Below, one piece after another: positions 24,394-33,922 of a DNA stretch of 64,000 bases. Source of the DNA: Ramlibacter sp. (GTDB lineage: Bacteria > Pseudomonadota > Gammaproteobacteria > Burkholderiales > Burkholderiaceae_C). The position numbers and the translations under genes are program-made. A model generated the notes under the pieces. That model worked only from the letters and a program-made list of their open reading frames with translations. It had not been told where the DNA came from and ran no database searches. Within the stretch, counting starts at the first letter, position 1; each line of letters starts with the position of its first letter. Location of the stretch: contig JAHBZM010000001.1 in assembly GCA_019635435.1 (NCBI GenBank), positions 1,550,001 to 1,614,000 of the forward strand. Direction: 5' to 3'.

Positions 24394-25149
24394 TCAGGAG
24401 CAAAGGGTCAGTTCAAAGCCGGCGTTCTCGGTGCTGGCATGCAGCCTGTCGTCGGCGCCATGGTTCATCAGGCGCACCGAGACCATCAACCGGTTGCCGC
24501 TGATCTCGGGCACCAGGTCCAGCGCCGGGTCAATGCGCAGGCGCAGCAGCTGGAAGGTGCGGCCCTGCGGCAGGTTCTGCTGCAGCTGGCCGCCAGTGGC
24601 CATGACTTTTTGCGGAACGCCCGAGTCGCGCAGCAGCTTGAGCAGCAGGTGGATCGATTCGGCCAGCGGCGCGAGGGTGGATGTCCAGCGGTCCAGGTCG
24701 GTGCGCCGCACGGTGGCACTGCGGTGCTGCCAGGCGTAATAGGCCGGCAGGTCAAATTCGCAGGTGCCGCCGGGAATGCCCACGCGGCTGCGGATGCTCA
24801 TGAGCCAGTCGTTCTCGGTCAGTGACTGGCCGGCCTTGCCGGGCAGGTTGTTGAGCGCGCTGAAGCAGCGGTCGAGCTGGCCGACCACCTCGTCGAGCAC
24901 GGCTTCGGCAATGGCCGGGTTGCCGCGGTAGCTGTTGAGCAGCTGCTTCTGCTTTTCGAGGTCCTTGAGCACATCGGACTTGAGGTCGGCGCGCGCCGCG
25001 ACGTCCATGACCTCGAAGATGGTGGTCAGGGCGTAGTGGTGGTCGAGCGCCTGGTCGCGCTGGACCAGTTCACCCAGTTGCTGGAACAGGTGCTCCAGAC
25101 GCAGATACGTCCGGATACGTTCGTTGAAAGGGTATTCGTACAGGATCAC
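24394..25149 (-). CDS. zapD: Cell division protein ZapD
   Basis: 251 residues from GTG 25149, giving the typical opening VILYEYPFNERIRTYLRLE. ZapD crosslinks FtsZ filaments at the division ring. The longer open frame upstream has no family likeness. The protein is all-helical and then beta in the last 80 residues, as in the family. It lies between coaE and yacG, the usual order. Confidence 0.94.
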   Translation of the reverse strand: MILYEYPFNERIRTYLRLEHLFQQLGELVQRDQALDHHYALTTIFEVMDVAARADLKSDVLKDLEKQKQLLNSYRGNPAIAEAVLDEVVGQLDRCFSALNNLPGKAGQSLTENDWLMSIRSRVGIPGGTCEFDLPAYYAWQHRSATVRRTDLDRWTSTLAPLAESIHLLLKLLRDSGVPQKVMATGGQLQQNLPQGRTFQLLRLRIDPALDLVPEISGNRLMVSVRLMNHGADDRLHASTENAGFELTLCS

Positions 25150-25171
25150 GCGGCAGATTCCATTCGCCCAA

Positions 25172-25780
25172 TCATAGCCCGAAGGGTCTGGCCCATTGGG
25201 CCACGCAGGCCTCAAGCTGGTCCAGCGTGAGGCCGTCATTGAAGATCACGTCGTCGGCGGCCGCCAGCCGCAGCGCGCGCGGCGCCTGCGAACCCATGAT
25301 GGCCAGCACCGCCTCGCGGTCCAGGGCGCTGCGCGCGGTGACGCGGTCGATCTGGGTTTGCGGGGCGCAGTCCACCACCAGTACGCGGTCCAGTTGCTGC
25401 CGCCAGCGGCCGGATTCCACCAGCAGGGGAATGTCGAACACCAGACAGCGGTGGCCGGCCTGCGCTGCCGCGTCGGCCCGCCTGGCCGTTTCCTGCCCCA
25501 CCAGCGGGTGGACGATGGCCTCAAGCCGTGCCTTGGCTGCCGCGTCGGAAAAGGCCAGGGTCCGCATGCGGTCGCGGTCCAGCGCGCCCTCGGGGGTGAT
25601 GAGCGCCGGGCCAAAGGCCGCCGCGATGGCGGGAATCGCCGCGCCGCCCGGCGCGGTCACGCTGCGGGCGATGGCGTCGGCGTCCAGCAGCGCGGCGCCC
25701 CGGCCCACCAGCATGCGCGCGACGGTGCTCTTGCCGCTGCCAATGCCGCCCGTCAGGCCGAGCCGCAGCGCACCCGCCAT
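25172..25780 (-). CDS. coaE: Dephospho-CoA kinase
   Basis: Last step of CoA synthesis: phosphorylation of dephospho-CoA by ATP. 202 residues with P-loop GLTGGIGSGKST (8-19), DADAIAR and the lid region DIPLLVE. The start ATG overlaps the pilD stop by one base (TGATG), indicating coupled translation. Confidence 0.96.
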   Translation of the reverse strand: MAGALRLGLTGGIGSGKSTVARMLVGRGAALLDADAIARSVTAPGGAAIPAIAAAFGPALITPEGALDRDRMRTLAFSDAAAKARLEAIVHPLVGQETARRADAAAQAGHRCLVFDIPLLVESGRWRQQLDRVLVVDCAPQTQIDRVTARSALDREAVLAIMGSQAPRALRLAAADDVIFNDGLTLDQLEACVAQWARPFGL

Positions 25781-26625
25781 CACAGCCCCAGCACGCGCAG
25801 AATCGCTCCAGGCCCGAAGATCATCGCAGTCAGGCCGCCCAGGGCCAGAAACGGGCCGAACGGAACATAACCGCCCTCGCGCAGGCTGCTGGCGAATTTC
25901 ATGCCGATGCCGACGATCGCGCCGATGACCGAGGCCATGAGGATGATGGGCACCAGGGCCTGCCAGCCAAACCACGCGCCCAGCGCGGCGAACAGCTTGA
26001 AGTCGCCATAGCCCATGCCCTCCTTGCCGGTGAGCAGCTTGAAGGCCTGGTAGACCAGCCACAGCGACATGTAGCCCGCCACAGCGCCCCACAGCGCGTC
26101 CGCCAGCGGCAGCGGCGTCCAGCGCAGGGCGGCGACGATCAGGCCGGCCCAGAGCAGGGGCAGGGTGATGTCGTCGGGCAGCAGGGTGGTGTCCCAGTCG
26201 ATCAGCGTGAGCGTCACGAGCGCGGCGGAAAAGCCGCACCAGGCCAGCGCCGACACGGTGGCGCCGCCATGCCAGACGCACCAGGCAAACAGCAGGCCCG
26301 TGACCAGTTCGACCAGCGGGTAGCGCAGGCTGAACGGGGCCTTGCAGGCCGAGCATTTGCCACGCAGCACGGCGTAGCTCAGCAGGGGAATGTTTTCATG
26401 CCAGCGGATGGCGTGCCCGCATTTCTGGCAGTGCGACCGCGGGACCAGCAGGTTGAAGGGCTTGCCTTCGTCTTCGGGTGGCTTGCCCGCCAGTTCGGCG
26501 CACTCGGCGGCCCACTGGCGCTCCAGCATTTTCGGCAGCCGGTAGATCACCACGTTGAGAAAACTGCCCAGCAGCAAACCAAAGGCGCCGGCCAGGGCGG
26601 CGTCCACCACAGGCGAGACCAGCAT
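25780..26625 (-). CDS. pilD: Type IV prepilin peptidase / N-methyltransferase
   Basis: 281 residues, polytopic membrane protein. It cleaves prepilin leaders and methylates the new N-terminus. The cytoplasmic zinc loop has CQKC and CSAC (about 70-100). The two catalytic aspartates lie in LIDWDTTLLPDD and GYGDFKLF (GxGD). It is directly coupled to pilC upstream and coaE downstream. Confidence 0.97.
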   Translation of the reverse strand: MLVSPVVDAALAGAFGLLLGSFLNVVIYRLPKMLERQWAAECAELAGKPPEDEGKPFNLLVPRSHCQKCGHAIRWHENIPLLSYAVLRGKCSACKAPFSLRYPLVELVTGLLFAWCVWHGGATVSALAWCGFSAALVTLTLIDWDTTLLPDDITLPLLWAGLIVAALRWTPLPLADALWGAVAGYMSLWLVYQAFKLLTGKEGMGYGDFKLFAALGAWFGWQALVPIILMASVIGAIVGIGMKFASSLREGGYVPFGPFLALGGLTAMIFGPGAILRVLGL

Positions 26626-27839
26626 CAGACGACTTGTCCCAGCTTGAAGATGGGCAGGTACATCGAGACCACGATGCCGCCGATCAGGCCCCCGAGGAAC
26701 ACGATGATGATGGGTTCCATCAGGCTGGACAGGCCCGCCACCATGTCGTCGACCTCGGCTTCATAGAAGTCGGCGGCCTTGCCCAGCATGTGGTCGATGG
26801 AGCCGGACTCCTCTCCGATGGCGCACATCTGCAGCACCATGGTCGGGAACAGATTGGCATTGGTCATGGCCGCGGTCAGGCTGGTGCCGGTGGACACTTC
26901 CTGCTGGATCTTGGCCGTGGCCATGGAATAGACCGAGTTGCCGGAAGCGCCGCCCACGGAGTCCAGCGCCTCCACCAGGGGAACGCCGGCGGCGAACATG
27001 GTGGCCAGCGTGCGCGTCCACCGCGCGATGACCGACTTTTCGACCAGGGCGCCGAACACCGGCATCTTGAGCATCAGGCGGTCCATGACCATCTGCACTT
27101 TTTCGCTGCGCTTCCAGGCCTGCATGAAGAAGTAGAACCCGCCTCCGATGCCGCCAAAGATCAGCCACCAGAACTTGACGAAGAACTCGCTCATGGCGAT
27201 CACGAACAGCGTCGGCGCGGGCAGATCGGCGCCGAACGAGCTGAACACCTCCTTGAACGCCGGGATCACGAAGATCATGATCACGGCCACCACCACGAAG
27301 GCCACCACCACCACCGAAATCGGGTACATCAGCGCCGACTTGATCTTGGACTTGATGGCTTCGGTCTTTTCCATGTACACCGCAAGGCGGTCCAGCAGGG
27401 TTTCCAGAATACCCGCGGCCTCGCCGGCCTCCACCAGGTTGCAGTAGAGGTTGTCGAAGTAGATGGGGTACTTGCGGAAGGCCGCCGACAGGGAGGTCCC
27501 GGTCTCCACGTCGGTGCGGATGTCATTGAGCAGCTTGGTCACGCTGCCGTTGGCATTGCCGCGCCCCACGATGTCGAAGGCCTGCAGCAACGGCACGCCG
27601 GCCTTCATCATGGTGGCGAGCTGGCGCGTGAAGATCGCCAGATCCTTGGGCTTGATGGCCTTGCCCGAGCGCATCCGGCGCTTCTTGATCTTGGTGGGCG
27701 TGACGCCCTGGCGTCGCAGCGACGCGGTGACCTGGTTCTCGCCCGCTGCCCGGGTTTCTCCGCGCACCTGCTTGCCGTTGCGGTCCCGTCCCTCCCATTC
27801 AAAGATGTACTCGGCAATTTTGTTGGTTGCTGTTGCCAT
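26625..27839 (-). CDS. pilC: Type IV pilus inner-membrane platform protein PilC
   Basis: 404 residues with two repeated T2SSF domains (about 75-195 and 280-400) and three membrane helices, for example SVVVVAFVVVAVIMIFVIP. PilC anchors the PilB motor to the pilus base. The motif FTRQLATMMKAGVPLLQA is typical. Located between pilB and pilD as in most type IVa pilus loci. Confidence 0.97.
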   Translation of the reverse strand: MATATNKIAEYIFEWEGRDRNGKQVRGETRAAGENQVTASLRRQGVTPTKIKKRRMRSGKAIKPKDLAIFTRQLATMMKAGVPLLQAFDIVGRGNANGSVTKLLNDIRTDVETGTSLSAAFRKYPIYFDNLYCNLVEAGEAAGILETLLDRLAVYMEKTEAIKSKIKSALMYPISVVVVAFVVVAVIMIFVIPAFKEVFSSFGADLPAPTLFVIAMSEFFVKFWWLIFGGIGGGFYFFMQAWKRSEKVQMVMDRLMLKMPVFGALVEKSVIARWTRTLATMFAAGVPLVEALDSVGGASGNSVYSMATAKIQQEVSTGTSLTAAMTNANLFPTMVLQMCAIGEESGSIDHMLGKAADFYEAEVDDMVAGLSSLMEPIIIVFLGGLIGGIVVSMYLPIFKLGQVV

Positions 27840-27875
27840 GGTTGGTGCTGCTCCTTGCTGTGCGCAATCCGTCTG

Positions 27876-29612
27876 TTATTCGTTGGTGCAACCCAGCACT
27901 TCCTCGAGCGAGGTCATGCCCATGCGGACCTTGTGCAAGCCTGATTGCCGCAGGCTGCGGACCCCCTCGGCCTGCGCCTGCGCCGCGATCTCGAGTGAAC
28001 TGCCGTCGCGCAGGATGATGCGCTGGATTTCCTCGCTGATGGGCATCACCTGGTAGATGCCGACGCGGCCCTTGTAGCCGCTGTTGCACATCGAGCAGCC
28101 CACCGGGCGGAACGGCGTCCAGGTTCCATCAACGTCTTCTTCCTTGAAGCCGGCTTCCAGCAAGGTCTCGTGCGGGATGTCGGCCGGGGCCTTGCAGTTG
28201 ACGCACAGGCGCCGGGCCAGACGCTGGGCCGTGATCAGGATCACGCTGGAGGCAATGTTGAAGGGCGCGATGCCCATGTTGCGCATCCGCGTGAGGGTGG
28301 TCGGCGCATCGTTGGTGTGCAGCGTGGACAGGACCAGGTGGCCCGTCTGGGCCGCCTTGATCGAGATGTCGGCGGTTTCGAGGTCGCGGATTTCGCCGAC
28401 CATGATCACGTCCGGATCCTGGCGCAGGAAGGACTTGAGCGCGGCGGCAAAGGTCAGGCCCGCCTTCTCGTTTACATTGACCTGGTTGACACCAGGCATG
28501 TTGATTTCCGAAGGATCCTCGGCCGTGGAAATATTGACGCCGGGCTTGTTGAGCAGGTTCAGGCAGGTATACAGCGACACCGTCTTGCCCGAACCCGTGG
28601 GGCCGGTGACCAGCACCATGCCGTAGGGCCGCTGGACGGCCGCGAGCAGGCGCTCCTTTTCTTCCGGCTCATAGCCCAGGGCTTCAATGCCCAGGCGCGC
28701 CGAGCTGGGGTCAAGAATCCGGATCACGATCTTCTCGCCGAACAGGGTCGGCAGGGTACTGACCCGGAAATCGATGACGCGGTCGGCGCTGACCTTGAGC
28801 TTCATCCGTCCGTCCTGGGGAATCCGCTTCTCGGAGATGTCCATGCGCGAGATCACCTTGATGCGCGAAGCCAGCTTGTCCTTGATCGCAATGGGCGGGG
28901 ACGCGATTTCGCGCAACTCGCCGTCGATGCGGAAGCGGACGCGGTAGGTGTGCTCGTAGGGCTCGAAATGAAGGTCGGACGCGCGCATGCCAAACGCGTC
29001 CAGCAGCATCTTGTGAAGAAACTTGACGACCGGCGCGTCTTCAACCTCGGAGGTGTTGGCCTCGGCCTCCTCGGCACCGGTCGAGTCCATCTGCGACTCG
29101 TCGAACTCGAAGTCGTCGCCGATGATGCTGTCCATGGCCTCCGAGGCCGTGGTGGCGTTGGCCTCGACCATCTTGGAGAGCTTGTCGTACTCGGCGATGA
29201 TCCAGTCCACCCCCATCTGGGTGGCGAACTTGATCTTTTCCGCGGCTTCCTGATCCGACGGGTCCGCGGTCGCCACGATCAGCCGGTTGCTGCGCTTGCT
29301 GAGCACCACCACCCGGTAGGCCTGGCAAAGCTTGGTGTCCAGCAGGTTCTTGGGCAGGCGCTGCGTGTCAATGGCCTGGAGGTCCACCAGGGGCGCGCCG
29401 AACGCGGCGGACATGCTGTGCGCCAGGTCGGAGGCGGAGACGGCGCCCGAGCCCGTGAGCTCGGCAATGAAATTGGTCCGGTTGGTCTGCGCCTTGCGGT
29501 AAAGGTCCTCGGCCGCCTTCTGGCCCAGTTTGCCCGCGGACACGAGCGCGCGGGCGAGCCCGGGAAGGGCCAGGGTCGGGGTTTCGGTGACGGAAGTATC
29601 TACAGCGGCCAT
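27876..29612 (-). CDS. pilB: Type IV-A pilus assembly ATPase PilB
   Basis: 578 residues from ATG 29612 (MAAVDTSVTE); an earlier in-frame ATG at 29723 lies close to the tRNA and is unlikely. The N-terminal MshEN domain is followed by the hexameric ATPase with Walker A VTGPTGSGKT, the Asp box, GEIRDLETAD and His box HTNDAPTT, and a C-terminal zinc site (CVNC and CSMC). It drives pilus extension. Confidence 0.97.
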   Translation of the reverse strand: MAAVDTSVTETPTLALPGLARALVSAGKLGQKAAEDLYRKAQTNRTNFIAELTGSGAVSASDLAHSMSAAFGAPLVDLQAIDTQRLPKNLLDTKLCQAYRVVVLSKRSNRLIVATADPSDQEAAEKIKFATQMGVDWIIAEYDKLSKMVEANATTASEAMDSIIGDDFEFDESQMDSTGAEEAEANTSEVEDAPVVKFLHKMLLDAFGMRASDLHFEPYEHTYRVRFRIDGELREIASPPIAIKDKLASRIKVISRMDISEKRIPQDGRMKLKVSADRVIDFRVSTLPTLFGEKIVIRILDPSSARLGIEALGYEPEEKERLLAAVQRPYGMVLVTGPTGSGKTVSLYTCLNLLNKPGVNISTAEDPSEINMPGVNQVNVNEKAGLTFAAALKSFLRQDPDVIMVGEIRDLETADISIKAAQTGHLVLSTLHTNDAPTTLTRMRNMGIAPFNIASSVILITAQRLARRLCVNCKAPADIPHETLLEAGFKEEDVDGTWTPFRPVGCSMCNSGYKGRVGIYQVMPISEEIQRIILRDGSSLEIAAQAQAEGVRSLRQSGLHKVRMGMTSLEEVLGCTNE

Positions 29613-29740
29613 GTCCGGCAAAGTTCCTGGATAAGGGGTATCCAGACTATCATCGCCGATTGGCTGGCCGCTGTAAATCAGAGGCGGGCAATGGCGCCGC
29701 GAAGCAGTCGCCAATGCGGACAAAAAGAAACAGCGGATGC

Positions 29741-29817
29741 TGGTCGGGGTGAGAGGATTCGAACCTCCGGCCTCTACGTCCCGAACGTAGCGCTCTACCA
29801 GGCTAAGCTACACCCCG
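29741..29817 (-). tRNA. tRNA-Pro (anticodon CGG)
   Basis: 77 bases including an encoded CCA. The acceptor stem is CGGGGTG with CACCCCG, the anticodon loop TTCGGGA sits in a stem CTACG/CGTAG, and the T arm has GGTTCGAATCC. The anticodon CGG reads codon CCG. Confidence 0.97.
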
Positions 29818-29855
29818 ATTGGCTGCTGCTTGGCCGCCTGGTCCCTGTTGATTCC

Positions 29856-30839
29856 TCAGGAGCGGCGGTCCAAAAGCTGAGCCGCTAATTGTAGCAAACC
29901 GCGCGTGAATGAATTGTCCGGCAGGCGCTGCGCAGCGGCGATGGCCCGGCGCGCTTCGGCGGCGGCGGCCTGCCGGGTGATGTCAATCGCACCGGTTTCG
30001 CGGACGATGCTGACGATCTGTTCCAGCTGCGCCGTGGCCCCGTTCTCGATGGCATGACGCACCATGGCCCGCTGGGCCTCGCTGCCCCGCTGCATTGCGG
30101 CGATCAGGGGCAGCGTGGCCTTGCCCTCGCGCAGGTCGTCACCCAGGTTCTTGCCCATCTCCAGGGCGTTGCCTTCGTAGTCCAGCACATCGTCAATGAC
30201 CTGGAAGGCGGTGCCCAATGCCTGGCCATAGTCCGCGCAGACCTGCTCCATGTCGGGTGGGCAGCCCGCGAGCACCCCGCCCAGACGCGCGCTGGCCTCG
30301 AACAGCTTGGCCGTCTTGGAGCGGATGACGCGCAGGTAGCCGGCCTCGTCCAGGCTGGCGTCGTGCATGTTCATCAATTGCAGAACCTCGCCTTCGGCGA
30401 TCACGTTGGTGGCGTCGGACAGGATCTGCATCACCCGCATTTCGCCCGTCTCGACCATCATCTGGAAGGCACGTGAGTACAGGAAATCGCCGACCAGGAC
30501 GCTGGCCGGGTTACCAAAACTTTCATTGGCTGTGGCGCGGCCGCGACGCAATGTCGAGTCATCGACGACATCGTCATGCAGCAAGGTGGCCGTATGAATG
30601 AATTCGACCACAGCCGCCAGGCTGAACCGGCGATCACCCTGGTAGCCCAGGGCGCCGCAGATCAGCAGCAGCAGGGCGGGGCGCAGGCGTTTGCCGCCGG
30701 CCGAGATGATGTAGCGCGAGACTTCCCCGACCAGCGGGACGCTTGAATCGAGCCGGTTGGCGATGACACGGTCCACCTCGGCCATGTCGTCGGCGACGAG
30801 GGCGAGGGCGGCACTGGTGCTGGAGGAGTGGGAAGACAA
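29856..30839 (-). CDS. ispB: Octaprenyl diphosphate synthase
   Basis: Builds the C40 side chain of ubiquinone from FPP and IPP. 327 residues with the first Asp-rich motif DDVVDDSTLRRG, the second one DDVLDYEG, and GGKRLRP near the N-terminus. The chain length (octaprenyl) is inferred from relatives in betaproteobacteria. It is divergent from rplU, a common arrangement. Confidence 0.95.
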   Translation of the reverse strand: MSSHSSSTSAALALVADDMAEVDRVIANRLDSSVPLVGEVSRYIISAGGKRLRPALLLLICGALGYQGDRRFSLAAVVEFIHTATLLHDDVVDDSTLRRGRATANESFGNPASVLVGDFLYSRAFQMMVETGEMRVMQILSDATNVIAEGEVLQLMNMHDASLDEAGYLRVIRSKTAKLFEASARLGGVLAGCPPDMEQVCADYGQALGTAFQVIDDVLDYEGNALEMGKNLGDDLREGKATLPLIAAMQRGSEAQRAMVRHAIENGATAQLEQIVSIVRETGAIDITRQAAAAEARRAIAAAQRLPDNSFTRGLLQLAAQLLDRRS

Positions 30840-30930
30840 GGGGCGGCAGGCTGATTAGCCGCGATTATAGGAAACGTGCAGCCGCCCCTGCGGCCCTGCG
30901 GGGGGCGGGAATGTTAGTGCCTGCAAACGG

Positions 30931-30939
30931 TGCTATAAT
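30931..30939 (+). promoter_or_regulatory. Extended -10 promoter of rplU-rpmA
   Basis: TGCTATAAT is a perfect extended -10 element (TGn-TATAAT), 50 bases upstream of rplU. No clear -35 hexamer is visible at the usual spacing. Transcription should begin near 30946. Confidence 0.75.
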
Positions 30940-30989
30940 CTTGGGCTCTGCGGAAATTCGTCTGCGGAGCTTCATTTCAAGAGGTCAAC

Positions 30990-31301
30990 ATGTACGCGGT
31001 CATAAAAACCGGGGGCAAGCAGTATCGCGTTGCTTCCGGCGAAAAAATTAAAGTAGAACAGATTGCTGCGGACGTAGGCCAGGAGATCGTGATCGACCAG
31101 GTTCTGGCCGTCGGCAACGGCAGCGAGATCAAGGTTGGCACCCCCCTGGTGTCCGGCGCAACTGTGACAGTCACTGTGGTGGCTCACGGCAAGCACGACA
31201 AGGTTCGCATCTTCAAGATGCGCCGTCGCAAGCACTACCAGAAACGCCAGGGCCATCGCCAGCAGTTCACCGAACTGCAAATCGGCGCGATTGCCGGCTA
31301 A
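30990..31301 (+). CDS. rplU: 50S ribosomal protein L21
   Basis: 103 residues, full length. It opens MYAVIKTGGKQYRV and contains KMRRRKHYQKRQGHRQ, the rRNA-binding L21 signature. AGAGGTC precedes the ATG. It is co-transcribed with rpmA 12 bases downstream. Confidence 0.99.
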   Translation: MYAVIKTGGKQYRVASGEKIKVEQIAADVGQEIVIDQVLAVGNGSEIKVGTPLVSGATVTVTVVAHGKHDKVRIFKMRRRKHYQKRQGHRQQFTELQIGAIAG

Positions 31302-31313
31302 GGAGTCACGGAA

Positions 31314-31571
31314 ATGGCACAGAAAAAAGGCGGCGGCTCTACGCGAAACGGGCGCGATTCCAAGCCCAAGATGCTCGGTGTGAAGGCGTTTGGCGGTGAG
31401 CTGATCAGCGCCGGCTCCATCATCGTGCGCCAGCGCGGCACCAAGTTCCACCCCGGCACCAATGTCGGCGTGGGCAAGGACCACACCCTGTTTGCACTGG
31501 TGGACGGCCACGTGTCGTTCTCGGTCAAGGGCGCGCTGAACAAGCACCTGGTCAATGTGACCCCGGCGTAA
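31314..31571 (+). CDS. rpmA: 50S ribosomal protein L27
   Basis: 85 residues starting MAQKKGGGSTRNGRDS, without the N-terminal extension seen in Firmicutes. The flexible N-terminus reaches the peptidyl transferase centre. An intrinsic terminator follows. Confidence 0.99.
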   Translation: MAQKKGGGSTRNGRDSKPKMLGVKAFGGELISAGSIIVRQRGTKFHPGTNVGVGKDHTLFALVDGHVSFSVKGALNKHLVNVTPA

Positions 31572-31595
31572 GCCTTCAGGCTTTCCGGTACGGAG

Positions 31596-31624
31596 GCCCT
31601 GCGGTGCAATCGCAGGGCTTTTTT
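31596..31624 (+). terminator. Intrinsic terminator after rpmA
   Basis: Stem GCCCTGCG (31596-31603) with CGCAGGGC (31611-31618), a 7-base loop and six T residues. It separates the ribosomal protein operon from obgE. Confidence 0.93.
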
Positions 31625-31652
31625 GTTTGGGCCACCCCTAGAATCGATCACC

Positions 31653-32729
31653 ATGAAGTTCGTTGACGAAGCCTACATCGACATCGCCGCCGGCGATGGG
31701 GGGAACGGCTGCGTCTCGTTCCGCCATGAGAAGTACAAGGAGTTCGGCGGCCCGAATGGCGGCGACGGCGGGCGTGGCGGCCATGTCTATGCGGTTGCCG
31801 ACCCGGCCTTGAACACCCTGGTGGATTTCCGCTTTGCGCGGCGCCACGAGGCCAAGCGCGGCCAGCACGGCATGGGCTCCGACATGTTTGGCGCCGCGGG
31901 CGACGACATCACGCTCAAGATGCCGGTCGGCACCATCCTGACCGATGCGGAGACGGGCGAGGTGCTGTTCGAACTGCTGACGCCTGGCGAGGTCATCACC
32001 ATTGCCAAGGGCGGTGACGGCGGTTTTGGCAACATGCGCTTCAAGAGCGCGATCAACCGCGCTCCGCGCCAGAAGACGCCGGGCTGGCCCGGCGAGAAGC
32101 GCAGCCTGAAGCTGGAACTCAAGGTGCTCGCCGACGTGGGGCTGCTGGGCATGCCCAACGCGGGCAAGTCGACGCTGATCTCGGCCATCTCCAATGCGCG
32201 CCCCAAGATTGCGGACTACCCCTTCACCACGCTGCACCCCAACCTCGGGGTGGTGCGCGTGGGGCCGGAGCAAAGCTTTGTGGTGGCCGACGTTCCCGGC
32301 CTGATTGAAGGCGCGTCCGAGGGCGCCGGGCTGGGGCACCAGTTCCTGCGGCATCTGCAGCGCACGCGCCTGCTGCTGCATCTGGTGGACTTTGCGCCGT
32401 TCGACCCCACGGTGGACCCGGTGGCCCAGGCCAAGGCGATTGCCGCCGAGCTCAAGAAATACAGCGCCGAGCTGTACAAGAAGCCGCGCTGGCTGGTGCT
32501 CAACAAGCTGGACATGGTGCCGGCCGAAGAGCGCGAGGCCAGGATCAAGGACTTTGTGAAGCGCATGCGCTACAAGGGCCCCTTGTTCGAGATTTCCGCG
32601 CTCACGCGCGAGGGCTGCGAACCGCTGATCAAGGCGATCTACCAGCACATCGCGGCGCGCCAGGTCGAGGAACAGCCGCAGCTGGAAGAGGATGTGGATC
32701 CGCGCTTTGCCAGCGGCCCCACGGAATGA
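31653..32729 (+). CDS. obgE: GTPase Obg
   Basis: 358 residues from ATG 31653 (MKFVDEAYIDIAAGDGG). It has a glycine-rich Obg fold (1-159), then the G domain with GMPNAGKST near 165, DVPGLIEGA and NKLD. It acts in 50S maturation and stress control. The longer in-frame start at 31623 overlaps the rpmA terminator and is rejected. Confidence 0.97.
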   Translation: MKFVDEAYIDIAAGDGGNGCVSFRHEKYKEFGGPNGGDGGRGGHVYAVADPALNTLVDFRFARRHEAKRGQHGMGSDMFGAAGDDITLKMPVGTILTDAETGEVLFELLTPGEVITIAKGGDGGFGNMRFKSAINRAPRQKTPGWPGEKRSLKLELKVLADVGLLGMPNAGKSTLISAISNARPKIADYPFTTLHPNLGVVRVGPEQSFVVADVPGLIEGASEGAGLGHQFLRHLQRTRLLLHLVDFAPFDPTVDPVAQAKAIAAELKKYSAELYKKPRWLVLNKLDMVPAEEREARIKDFVKRMRYKGPLFEISALTREGCEPLIKAIYQHIAARQVEEQPQLEEDVDPRFASGPTE

Positions 32730-32731
32730 GT

Positions 32732-32785
32732 TTGCTACAAAATAGATAGCGGGATGTGCCCGTCCTGTCTGGACTACAGGCCAAA
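32732..32785. repeat. Dispersed element, copy 4 (inverted)
   Basis: Module GCTACAAAATAGATAGC, then CCGTCCTGTCTGGACTACAGG, between obgE and proB. A GTG inside it opens the proB frame, but the real start is the ATG just after it. Confidence 0.85.
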
Positions 32786-33922
32786 ATGACTCAAAAAGAA
32801 GTTCACAGCGTGCTGCATGACGCCCGTCGCATCGTGGTCAAGGTCGGCTCCAGCCTGGTGACCAACGAAGGCCGCGGGCTGGACGAGGCGGCCATTGGCG
32901 AGTGGTGCCGCCAGCTGGCCGCGCTGGCCCTGTCGGGCCGCGAGGTCATCATGGTGTCCAGCGGCGCGATTGCCGAGGGGATGAAGCGGCTGGGCTGGGC
33001 CAAGCGCCCGCACGAAGTCCATGAATTGCAGGCCGCGGCCGCGGTCGGGCAGATGGGCCTGGCCCAGATGTACGAGACCAAGCTGCGCGAAAACGGCCTG
33101 CGCTCGGCGCAGGTGCTGCTCACGCACGCCGACCTGGCCGACCGCGAGCGCTACCTCAATGCCCGCTCGACCCTGCTGACCCTGCTGCGCCTGCGCGTGG
33201 TACCGGTCATCAATGAAAACGACACCGTGGTCAACGACGAAATCAAGTTCGGTGACAACGACACCCTGGGCGCGCTGGTGGCCAACCTGGTCGAGGCCGA
33301 TGCCCTGGTCATCCTGACAGACCAGAAAGGCCTGTACAGCGCCGACCCGCGCAAGGACCCGCAGGCCGTCTTTGTCCACGAGGCCAAGGCCGGCGATCCG
33401 GCGCTGGAGGCCATGGCCGGCGGGGCCGGCTCCAGCCTGGGCCGCGGCGGCATGATCACCAAGATCCTGGCCGCCAGGCGCGCCGCGGGCTCGGGCGCGT
33501 CCACCGTGATCGCCTGGGGCCGCGAGCCCGATGCGTTGTTGCGGCTCACGCGCGGCGAGGCCATTGGCACCCTGCTGGTGGCGCAGACCCAGAAGCAGCA
33601 GGCCCGCAAGCAGTGGATGGCCGACCACCTCCAGCTGCGCGGTGCGGTGGTGGTGGACGACGGCGCCGTGGCCAAGGTGCGCGACGAAGGCAAGAGCCTG
33701 CTGCCCATTGGCATGACGGCGGTGGAGGGGGAGTTCTCGCGCGGCGACGTGATCGCCATCCGTGCGCAGTCCGGGACTGAAATCGCACGCGGCCTGGCGA
33801 ACTATTCAAGTTCAGAAGCCCGGCTGATCTGCCGCAAGCCCTCGGCTGAATTCGAGCGCCTGCTGGGCTACGTGGCCGAGCCCGAGATGGTCCATCGCGA
33901 CAACCTGGTGCGCGTGCGCTAG
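32786..33922 (+). CDS. proB: Glutamate 5-kinase
   Basis: First step of proline synthesis. 378 residues from ATG 32786 (MTQKEVHSVLHDARRIVVKVGSS). It has an amino-acid kinase domain with KVGSSLVT, VSSGAIAEG and NENDTVV, and a C-terminal PUA domain (about 285-375). Its stop TAG shares the palindrome CTAG with the stop codon of the convergent gene. Confidence 0.96.
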   Translation: MTQKEVHSVLHDARRIVVKVGSSLVTNEGRGLDEAAIGEWCRQLAALALSGREVIMVSSGAIAEGMKRLGWAKRPHEVHELQAAAAVGQMGLAQMYETKLRENGLRSAQVLLTHADLADRERYLNARSTLLTLLRLRVVPVINENDTVVNDEIKFGDNDTLGALVANLVEADALVILTDQKGLYSADPRKDPQAVFVHEAKAGDPALEAMAGGAGSSLGRGGMITKILAARRAAGSGASTVIAWGREPDALLRLTRGEAIGTLLVAQTQKQQARKQWMADHLQLRGAVVVDDGAVAKVRDEGKSLLPIGMTAVEGEFSRGDVIAIRAQSGTEIARGLANYSSSEARLICRKPSAEFERLLGYVAEPEMVHRDNLVRVR

